From assembly GCA_016866645.1 (NCBI GenBank), contig VGLX01000079.1, positions 1 to 6,447 of the forward strand: a stretch of 6,447 nt of DNA, in the 5' to 3' direction. Below are positions 1 to 5,800 of the stretch, in pieces. The notes below the pieces were generated by a model. It saw nothing but the letters and a program-made list of their open reading frames with translations, was not told where the DNA came from and did no database searches. A program made the translations under genes and the position numbers. The stretch is from Candidatus Woesearchaeota archaeon. GTDB taxonomy: Archaea; Nanobdellota; Nanobdellia; SCGC-AAA011-G17; VGLX01. Position 1 is the stretch's first letter, and each line of letters begins with the position of its first letter.

Positions 1-56
1 ATTATGTGTCGCGCTGTCCAGTATCTCTAGTTAAGCTTTTCTTCATCCGTTTACCA

Positions 57-107
57 TTCACGGCCACTTTGGGAAACGTTAACGTTACGATGAAGAGTAT
101 CGTAACC
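57..107 (+). repeat. Dispersed repeat, copy D (diverged)
   Basis: Leftmost and most diverged member of the four-copy family. It shares CGATGAAG (88-95) with copies A and B, and AGTATCGTAACC (96-107) exactly with copy C. The left half (CGGCCACTTTGGGAAACG) lines up with the GTGCCCCTGGGGGAACG core of the others with several changes. It contains a perfect stem-loop: GTTACGAT (84-91), 7-nt loop, ATCGTAAC (99-106). Weaker similarity to copy B seems to run on to about 140 (T-rich stretch, then TTTTGCGGA against TTTTGCCGGA). Homology was judged by eye. Confidence 0.6.
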
Positions 108-109
108 TC

Positions 110-309
110 ATGTTTTTCTCGTTTTGCGGATACTTTGTAAGTAGTTCGAGAAGTAGGGCAGAACAATCCCTTTTTCATAATCGAGGCCTGACATGGGCGT
201 ATTGGTACTTTCGAATCAGTTTTCACCCGTTTTCCCCAAAATGCTTTTCTCGATTCCGAGGCCCAAAACAGTTTTCACAACCGGGGCTTTTCTGTTTCAT
301 AATCGAGGC
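110..309. repeat. Non-coding stretch with imperfect direct repeats
   Basis: I see no credible gene between the left edge and about 340. This part holds two related units, about 110-187 and 241-309. Each begins ATGYTTTTCTCG and ends with the identical 15-mer TTTCATAATCGAGGC (173-187 and 295-309). GTTTTCAC also occurs twice (219-226, 271-278). The interiors are poorly conserved. Open frames crossing it have no recognisable domain and are explained by the repeats. It may be decayed mobile or cassette DNA. Confidence 0.45.
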
Positions 310-340
310 TTCTGTTGTCGCGTTTTTGAGGGGCTCGCAC

Positions 341-544
341 GCAAAACTCGGGCTAAAATCCTTCACAAAAGAGGAGTATTCTGAATCCAAAAGGCTGGCG
401 CAGGAGAGGGCTTTGCCTTTTATTGACTGCTTAAACGCTGTACAGGCGAGGGACCATGGTGCGATACTCGTTTCGCAGGATGATCATTGTCTTAGGGGGC
501 TTTCAGATATCTCAAAGGCGGTCAGGCCTGGGCAGGTCAGCTGA
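341..544 (+). pseudogene. C-terminal remnant of a PIN-domain (VapC-like) nuclease
   Basis: The last ~68 codons of this frame read like the end of a PIN-domain ribonuclease of the VapC type: a helix (FTKEEYSESKRLAQERALPF), then IDCLNAVQARDHGAILVSQDDHCL, then a short tail ending RPGQVS. The aspartate after PFI and the DD of VSQDDH sit where the third and fourth PIN acidic residues usually lie. The N-terminal half of the domain, with the first conserved Asp and Glu, is absent; upstream is repeat-derived sequence. No promoter or ribosome-binding site is evident, so it is called a broken gene. The stop (542-544) overlaps the end of the opposite-strand RHH gene by 8 nt. That convergent layout is unlike a normal vapBC operon, where both genes run the same way. 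Confidence 0.65.
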
Positions 545-803
545 ATTTTTTCTCTAATTCTTTCATAAGCTCCTTGCTTGCGTTTTCTCTTGTTTTCCTG
601 TTCTCTTCATAGCTTGTCTTATTTTCCGCTTTGCCTTTGAATTTCAGGAACTCGCTGATAAGGTCTTCTTTGCTTAGGTCTGCTAGCTTGTCCCTGACAG
701 CTTCTCTTATGAATTCGGTCCTTGAGTTGAAGTTGTGCTCGGTTATGCTTTTGTCTATTTTTTTCAGCACGTCTTCCTGGAATTTCACTGTTACGGTTTC
801 CAT
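537..803 (-). CDS. Ribbon-helix-helix (CopG/Arc-type) DNA-binding protein, antitoxin-like
   Basis: An 88-residue protein. The first ~42 residues form a typical RHH fold: strand METVTVKFQ, helix EDVLKKIDKSITEH, turn NFNSRTEF, helix IREAVRDKLADL. RHH proteins bind DNA as dimers through the N-terminal strand, and many are antitoxins or autoregulators. The rest is a highly charged helical tail rich in K and E, suited to partner binding. The start at 803 is preferred over an upstream in-frame start because the protein then begins exactly with the RHH strand and a TATA box lies ~29 nt before it. No same-strand toxin gene follows; the only toxin-like sequence is the convergent PIN remnant. It could be an orphan antitoxin or a small stand-alone regulator. 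The style is common in DPANN archaea. Confidence 0.85.
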   Translation of the reverse strand: METVTVKFQEDVLKKIDKSITEHNFNSRTEFIREAVRDKLADLSKEDLISEFLKFKGKAENKTSYEENRKTRENASKELMKELEKKFS

Positions 804-838
804 GGTATTACTTTGTATTACATTGTAATTTATAAGCC
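804..838 (-). promoter_or_regulatory. RHH gene promoter with overlapping operator-like repeats
   Basis: On the minus strand a TATA-like CTTATAAAT (828-836) lies ~29 nt before the start codon, typical for a leaderless archaeal transcript. Between them, read on the plus strand, GTATTAC occurs twice exactly 10 nt apart (805-811, 815-821). The second copy runs into ATTAC-ATT-GTAAT, a perfect 13-nt palindrome (817-829). Spacing by one helical turn next to the start is what RHH operators usually look like, so the protein probably represses itself here. The operator role is inference. Confidence 0.65.
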
Positions 839-860
839 TTTCGCTGTTTTTTACGGAAGC

Positions 861-932
861 CGTACGTGCCCCTGGGGGAACGAGAGAGCATTGCGATGAA
901 GGCTTACGATGGCATCCAACGGGTATTTTCCG
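861..932 (+). repeat. Dispersed repeat, copy A
   Basis: A 72-bp element matching copy B (1909-1980) at 69 of 72 positions; the differences are TG/AT at 867-868 and A/G at 883. It starts with the palindrome CGTACG, then CCCCTGGGGG followed by AACG, and contains an imperfect stem-loop (CATTGCGA, loop, TTACGATG) that corresponds to the perfect hairpin of copy D. Beyond 932 similarity to B continues with a gap of about 9-10 nt (GGCAGATTC against CCGGAGATTC). It lies in the divergent gap between the RHH and BRO genes. Confidence 0.85.
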
Positions 933-1010
933 GCAGATTCGCAAGATATACACAATTCCTTCGTCGATAAAAGCTGAAGTACTGGACAACTGGACAAGTG
1001 TGTGGGAAGC

Positions 1011-1020
1011 ATTTATAAAC
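1011..1020 (+). promoter_or_regulatory. Archaeal-type TATA box of the BRO gene
   Basis: ATTTATAAAC sits with its centre ~29 nt before the ATG at 1045. Transcription would therefore start at or just before the start codon, giving a leaderless mRNA. No Shine-Dalgarno sequence is seen before the ATG, which agrees. A short tandem repeat of CTGGACAA lies upstream (982-997), of unknown meaning. Confidence 0.65.
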
Positions 1021-1044
1021 AAGTTTTTCTTTTAGGATTAGAAA

Positions 1045-1884
1045 ATGGACGGTAAAGAAAAATCGCTTGCTGTATTCCAGGGAAAGAAGATAAGGAGAGT
1101 ATGGCATAAAGGTGAGTGGTGGTTTGTTCTTGAAGATATCATACAAGCGTTGACGGACTCAAGCGACACTAAACAGTACATCCAGAAAATGAAACAAAGA
1201 GACGAGCCTTTATCCCAAGGGTGGGTACAAATTGTACATACCCTTCCAGTTCAGACTTCAGGGGGTACGCAAAGTATGAATTGTGTCAAAACGGAAGGTG
1301 CGTTTAGGATTATACAATCCATCCCCTCCCCAAAAGCAGAGCCATTCAAATTATGGTTGGCACAAGTAGGCTACGAAAGGGTTCAAGAGATAGAAAACCC
1401 TGAACTTGCACAAGATAGGGCGAGGAAATATTACGAGCTTAAAGGCTACCCGAGAGAGTGGATAGAAAAGCGCCTGAGAGGCATAGCTATAAGGCAGGAG
1501 CTTACTGAAGAGTGGAAGGCAAGAGAGGTGAATGAGGAAAGGGAGTTTGCGATACTGACAGATGAGATATCAAAGGCGACTTTTGACTTGACAACTGGCG
1601 AGCATAAGAAGGTTAAGCAACTTGATGTTAAACGGAAAAACCAGAACCTTCGTGACCATATGACTGATTTGGAGCTGATTTTTACTATGCTTGGCGAAAA
1701 GGCGACAACTGAGATAACGAAGGCTAAGGGTTCGAAAGGTCTTCCTAAATGCATGGAATCCGCTAAAGAAGGCGGAAGCGTAGCGGGCAATGCAAGGATG
1801 GAGCTTGAGAGGAAGACAGGGAAAAAAGTCGTAAGCACGGACAATTATCTCGATATTACGAATAAAAGAAAAAAATTGAAATAA
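1045..1884 (+). CDS. BRO-N / DinD-like protein (phage-antirepressor family)
   Basis: A 279-residue protein. Residues ~8-115 form a BRO-N domain: FQGKKIRRVWHKGEWWFVLEDI at the start, then a helix with KQYIQKMKQRDEPL, then VKTEGAFRIIQSIPSPKAEPFKLWL. This domain binds DNA in baculovirus BRO proteins and phage antirepressors. Residues ~135-270 match the C-terminal region seen in DinD-type and related proteins: WIEKRLRGIAIRQELTEEW, then REFAILTDEISKATFDL, DHMTDLELIFTMLGE, and near the end EGGSVAGNAR followed by TGKKVVS and NYL. These families occur in phages, bacteria and DPANN archaea, often in accessory regions; the DinD name comes from an SOS-induced E. coli gene. The biochemical role here is unknown. 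It is the only gene between repeats A and B. The frame is intact and complete. Confidence 0.85.
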   Translation: MDGKEKSLAVFQGKKIRRVWHKGEWWFVLEDIIQALTDSSDTKQYIQKMKQRDEPLSQGWVQIVHTLPVQTSGGTQSMNCVKTEGAFRIIQSIPSPKAEPFKLWLAQVGYERVQEIENPELAQDRARKYYELKGYPREWIEKRLRGIAIRQELTEEWKAREVNEEREFAILTDEISKATFDLTTGEHKKVKQLDVKRKNQNLRDHMTDLELIFTMLGEKATTEITKAKGSKGLPKCMESAKEGGSVAGNARMELERKTGKKVVSTDNYLDITNKRKKLK

Positions 1885-1908
1885 TATTTCTAAGCGTTAT
1901 GTTCGGCA

Positions 1909-1980
1909 CGTACGATCCCCTGGGGGAACGGGAGAGCATTGCGATGAAGGCTTACGATGGCATCCAACGGGTATTTTCCG
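1909..1980 (+). repeat. Dispersed repeat, copy B
   Basis: Near-identical partner of copy A, in the same orientation 1048 bp away, lying 24 nt after the BRO stop codon. Together A and B bracket the BRO gene as direct repeats. Beyond the 72-bp core it continues with CTTTTGCCGGAGATTCTTCACGA; TTCTTCACGA (1994-2003) also occurs on the left flank of copy C (2708-2717). A short open frame starting at 1899 crosses this element but shows no recognisable protein. Confidence 0.85.
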
Positions 1981-2050
1981 CTTTTGCCGGAGATTCTTCA
2001 CGATTTCCGTGCGAGGTTATTTATATCAATCTGCCTATGGGTGTAGAAAA

Positions 2051-2100
2051 GTTTAAATACTTGTTGTTCCTTATAATTAACAACTTGTTAATATTGGAGA
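2051..2100 (+). promoter_or_regulatory. abiE promoter, palindromic operator and ribosome-binding site
   Basis: Two TATA-like stretches precede abiEi: GTTTAAATAC (2051-2060) and TTATAATTAA (2071-2080). The second overlaps a perfect 17-nt palindrome, ATTAACAACTTGTTAAT (2076-2092; 8-nt arms around one base), ending 11 nt before the ATG. GGAGA (2096-2100) could act as a closely spaced ribosome-binding site if transcription starts from the first box. AbiEi antitoxins are known to bind inverted repeats in their own promoter, so this is a likely autoregulatory operator. Which box is used cannot be told from sequence. Confidence 0.6.
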
Positions 2101-2103
2101 ACG

Positions 2104-2595
2104 ATGAGAAAGGGGCTAAGCGAAAAGGAACTGGAATTCATATCAAGGCTTGAACTTAAACAGAAGTATTTTTTCACAAGAAACGACATAAGAAAACACT
2201 TCACGAGCGATAACGAAATGAATGTTTACCTCCATAGGCTTAAGAAAAAAGGGCGCATAATCAAGCTCAATAAAACCAAATATTACCTGATACCTGTAAA
2301 GGCAGTAGAGAGTAAATGGTCAGAACACCCACTCATACTAATAGATGAGATGATGAACAGCGAAGATTATTGCATAGCAGGAAAGGCAGCAGCCTATTAT
2401 TGGCACCTCATAGACCAGATTCCAGTTGAATATAAAGTATACAATACAAAAAGGCATGAAACAGTCGAAATATTCCATGTAAGGATAGTGTTCGTAAAAA
2501 GAAGGGAAAAGAACCTGCCAAAAATAGTAAAGCGGAAAATTGGCGAGCATAGTTTCATAATCGCCTCTAAGGAGGAGAGCAAAAAATGGGCATAA
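2104..2595 (+). CDS. abiEi: AbiEi-family antitoxin (type IV toxin-antitoxin system)
   Basis: A 163-residue protein. Residues ~15-62 form a winged helix: KYFFTRNDIRKHF, NVYLHRLKKKGRIIKLNKTKYYLIP. The next ~90 residues follow the AbiEi pattern: LILIDEMMNSEDYCIAGKAA, then YYWHLIDQIPVEYKVYN, then a beta-rich part ending HSFIIASKEESKKWA. AbiEi represses the abiE operon and counteracts the AbiEii nucleotidyltransferase toxin. The ending is short compared with the ~200-280 residues of many family members, so the C-terminal neutralising part may be minimal. The stop overlaps the start of the toxin gene by 10 nt (2586-2595), a normal translationally coupled abiE layout. With the toxin truncated this antitoxin is now probably unpartnered, but its frame is intact. 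Confidence 0.8.
   Translation: MRKGLSEKELEFISRLELKQKYFFTRNDIRKHFTSDNEMNVYLHRLKKKGRIIKLNKTKYYLIPVKAVESKWSEHPLILIDEMMNSEDYCIAGKAAAYYWHLIDQIPVEYKVYNTKRHETVEIFHVRIVFVKRREKNLPKIVKRKIGEHSFIIASKEESKKWA
2571..2577 (+). promoter_or_regulatory. Ribosome-binding site of abiEii, inside abiEi
   Basis: GGAGGAG lies 8 nt before the ATG at 2586, within the last codons of abiEi. It is the strongest Shine-Dalgarno match in the accessory region. It supports 2586 as the toxin start and shows the second gene was once translated as the downstream member of an operon. Confidence 0.7.
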
Positions 2596-2771
2596 GCCTT
2601 GACGAACTAAGGATCGTAGCAGACAAAAAAGGCTTCGATTTGGTATTGTTGGAAAAAGACTATCTCATCACAGAACTGTTATACACTATCAAAGGAGTAA
2701 TACCACTTTCTTCACGAGAATACGTACGTGCCCCGGGGGAACGATTAGCCGTCCGGTGCGAAGTATCGTAA
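2586..2771 (+). pseudogene. abiEii: Truncated AbiEii toxin (N-terminal fragment only)
   Basis: The first ~38-40 codons (MGISLDELRIVADKKGFDLV, then LLEKDYLITELLYTIKGV) match the opening of AbiEii-type nucleotidyltransferases, where an EKDYLLTxLL-like helix precedes the catalytic core. That core (the FKGGTxLxK loop and the S-x-D-x-D metal-binding motif) should come next but is missing. Instead the frame runs into repeat C and ends at a stop inside it (2769-2771), giving 61 residues against roughly 250-300 for complete toxins. The last ~20 residues (from about PLSSREYVRAPG) are encoded by repeat-related DNA. It cannot be catalytically active. It probably arose by recombination or deletion at the repeat; the lost 3' part is not elsewhere in the window. 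Confidence 0.75.
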
Positions 2772-2773
2772 CC
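2723..2773 (+). repeat. Dispersed repeat, copy C (at the toxin break)
   Basis: Positions 2723-2744 match copy A 861-883 with one missing base (CGTACGTGCCCC-GGGGGAACGA). The right end AGTATCGTAACC (2762-2773) is identical to copy D 96-107. Similarity to the left flank of A probably begins near 2705, almost exactly where AbiEii homology ends. Outer parts form an imperfect inverted repeat (GGGGGAACGAT at 2735 and ATCGTAACCCC to 2775, 9 of 11 pairs), and GGTGCGA/TCGTAACC can form a bulged stem. Same orientation as the other copies. Confidence 0.75.
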
Positions 2774-2792
2774 CCAAACGTGTTTAGCGCAT

Positions 2793-2849
2793 TTCTTAGC
2801 TTCGGAACGCAGCTCTTGCAGGTTCGTAAGATGCCTAACAGCTAAGAAT
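2793..2849. other. Inverted repeat between copy C and the secA 3' end
   Basis: TTCTTAGCT (2793-2801) and AGCTAAGAA (2840-2848) are perfect 9-nt arms around a 38-nt loop. The segment also has a loose direct repeat (CTCTTGCAGGTTCG near 2813, CTTTTGCAAGGATTG near 2853). It lies just downstream of the secA stop on the minus strand. There is no strong T-run, so calling it a terminator is not justified; it may be an RNA 3' structure or a trace of the neighbouring repeats. Confidence 0.35.
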
Positions 2850-2873
2850 TAACTTTTGCAAGGATTGTGAGCA

Positions 2874-5800
2874 TCACAGTTTTTTGAATACTGTCTGCAC
2901 TATCTCTTCCTCGACCTGTTCCATCATCTGGTCGAAGAGCTTGCTGCTCTCTTTCTTATACTCGACTAGCGGGTCTTTCTGGGCGTAAGCCCTTAGGTAG
3001 ACTCCTTCCCTTAGGTCTTCCAGTAATACTAGGTGGTCGCGCCATTTATTATCGACTGTTTGAAGAATAACATTCTTGCAGATTCTGCCCATGTCCCCTT
3101 TTTTCTTTTTTAGTTCGTTATCATAAGTTTCTTTAATTTTTGTTTCGAAAGATGCTACCTCCGCTTTGTATTTGCTTATCAAGGCCTCAAGCTTTTTTTC
3201 CTTCTCTTCTTCAGGGATGCTCTCTTTTTTTATCATGTGGTCAAAAAAGCGATACTTAGATCTTATATTCTCAAATGCTGAACTAATACTCATTTTGATT
3301 GATCTTTCAGGGATATGTTGCTGTGAGATATTGATCAGTTCGTGCAATTGTTCCTTAAACTTTTCATGCTTTATATCTTCTATACTTGTACCCTCTCCAA
3401 GTTTCACGTCAAAGTCAAACAAGTACCTTAATCTGCTATTCAGCTCGTTAAATTTTTTCTCTTCTACAGGTTCGCCCTGAGGTAAGTATTTCATGATAAT
3501 AGTTTCTAGTAAGTCATGGGCTATATTATTGACTAGTTCTTCATGGTTTGCTAGACCCATCAACTCGTTTCTGTCAGCGTATATGGCCGCCCTTTGGGCG
3601 TTGTTAACATCGTCGTATTTGAGCATATTCTTCCTTATGTCTGCATGATAGTTTTCTAATCTTTTTTGCGCAGTCTCCATAGCTTTTGTTACGATGGGAT
3701 GCGTGATAGACTCGCCTTTTTCAATGCCTATCATAGTCATGACTTTTTTAATCCTGTCTCCGCCATGCATTCTCATCAGATCGTCTTCTAAGGATATCAT
3801 GAATTTTGAGGATCCTTGGTCGCCTTGTCGTCCGGCTCTTCCTCTCAGCTGGTTGTCTATACGCCTGCTTTCGTGCTTTTCTGTGCCTATGACGTGCAGT
3901 CCGCCTTTTTCTGCTACTCCTTCTCCGAGGATTATGTCTGTTCCTCTTCCGGCCATGTTGGTTGAGATAGTAACTGCCCCTGGCTTTCCTGCTCCGGATA
4001 CTATTTTTGCTTCGTATTCTCCGTCTTCTGAGGCTCGGGTAGCGTTCAATACTTCGTGGGGTATGTTCTTTTGTTGTAGTAGTCTGCTTAGCAGTTCTGA
4101 TTTCTCTATAGACGCTGTTCCTACCAGCACAGGCCTTCCTGATTGGTACATGGTCTTTATCTCTTCTACCACTGCGTCCCATTTCTCTTCTTCGGTCTTG
4201 TAAACCGCGTCATCATGGTCTTTTCTTATCATTAGCTTGTTAGTGGGGATGACTAGTGTGTCTATCTTGTAGGTGTTCATGAACTCTTGGGCTTCTGTGG
4301 CTACTGTTCCGCTTGTTCCTGCGAGCTTGTTGTACATCCTGAAATAGTTCTGCAGGCTGATGGTTGCTAATGTTTGGCTGGGTTTCTGTATTTTTACTCC
4401 TTCTTTGGCTTCGACTGCCTCGTGCATGCCTTCGTTCCATCTCCTGCCCGGCATCTTACGGCCGGTTGAGCTGTCTATTATTACTACTTCGCCGTTTTTC
4501 ACGACGTAGTCTACGTCTTTGTCGAACATGCAGTAAGCGTATAAGAGTTTTTGTATCGCATGTGTTGATTCTGATTTTTTTGAGTATTCTTCTTGGATTT
4601 TGTTCTTTTTCTCTTGTTTTTCTTGTAGGGTTATGTCTAAGGAGTCTATGTTGGAAAGTTCTGTTATCAAATCAGGCAGTGTGAACATCTCTGCGCGTTC
4701 AGACAGCTCGCCCATTCCTTGCTCGGTGAGGTATACGTTCTTATCCTTTTCTTTTATAATATAAAACAGACCTTTCAAGATTTCGTCCCCTTTCCCCTCG
4801 TCTCTTCTCAGAGCGTTATGAGTATACTCTCCCTGGGTAGTGAGTTTGAGTATCATCGGATTTTGTTTTATAAAATCCGGGGAAAAGATTTTATTTCGAG
4901 GATTTCCTTCTTTTATCTGAAATAACAAATCACTTAGTTCGTCTAAAGTTTTGTTTTTTTGCTCTTTTGTCAAGTTTCCTGCTTGCAAGTATGAGTTTAA
5001 CAAATACACAGAACCCTCACTGATTATTTTCCTATCCGGATCTGCTTGCTCAAGTTTTGGTAATAATCTGCTAAGACGTTGCATTACCCCGGGTTTATTT
5101 TCTTCTTTTAATCCGTCATTAATCAGGTTAAGCATCGCGGTGGCTACGTGATATTTCATATCTATGATGTTATTCTGTTTATCCATTAAAGCTATAACAT
5201 CTGGTTTTAGTTTGTTGTAGATTGACACATCTCCTTCTATAGGTGCGGATAGTATGTGTGCCGTTCTGGCATCATCTATGAGTATGTTGTCCACTTCGTC
5301 TACTATCGCGAAGTTGAACATCCGCTGGACTTTGTCTTCTACGTTACTTGTTGTGTTGTCTCTTAGGTAGTCAAACCCGAATTCATGGTTCACTCCGTAA
5401 GTTACGTCTGCTTTGTAAGCCTCCTTTTTCTTGTCTGAAACAGCTTTATATGCCTGCTCATTTAATGAGTGGATTTTAGACTCAATTTCTGTGATAAGGC
5501 GTTCATAGTTTGATGTCGCTTCGGCGTTTTCTTCAGTAGGGCTTATCGTGTTTTCTTGTTCTGGTAAGGAGGGATTATTATTTTTTATGTTAGTGGAATT
5601 TTTTTCGAAATTAGTTTGTAAAACATTCAAATCTTTTTTTAGGCCTTCTCTTTTATTTGCTAACAATAAAAGGTCTTTATCATAAATGCAGTAACCATTC
5701 TCTGAAAGGTTTATCCCTACGCTTACTCCTAGCATGTCGTAGATCGGTCCCATCCATTTAGCGTCTCTTTGTGCTAAGTATTCGTTTACTGTTACTACGT

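Noticed and set aside
2..226. Minus-strand open frame at the left edge (74 residues)
   Set aside because: It crosses copy D and the decayed repeats, shows no domain, and has no promoter or ribosome-binding site that I can see.
982..997. CTGGACAA tandem repeat before the BRO gene as an operator
   Set aside because: Only two short copies outside the expected promoter core; chance or slippage is enough to explain it.
904..1022. N-terminal extension of the RHH gene upstream of 803
   Set aside because: The extension would run through repeat A and the TATA box, and the RHH strand begins exactly at the Met at 803.
1899..2153. Open frame of 84 residues crossing repeat B
   Set aside because: Its first third is repeat sequence, and the end overlaps the well-supported abiEi gene in another frame.
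57..2775. Canonical integron attC sites
   Set aside because: ATCCAAC in copy A (914-920) fits RYYYAAC, but I find no matching GTTRRRY partner at the right spacing and the other copies lack the pair. No integron integrase gene is in the window.
57..2775. CRISPR array
   Set aside because: The repeats are 800-1000 bp apart with genes between them, too variable, and there are no short regular spacers or cas genes.
3694..4684. Long open frames opposite or out of frame with secA
   Set aside because: They are shadows of a long, strongly conserved SecA frame and have low-complexity Ser/Leu- or Arg-rich translations.
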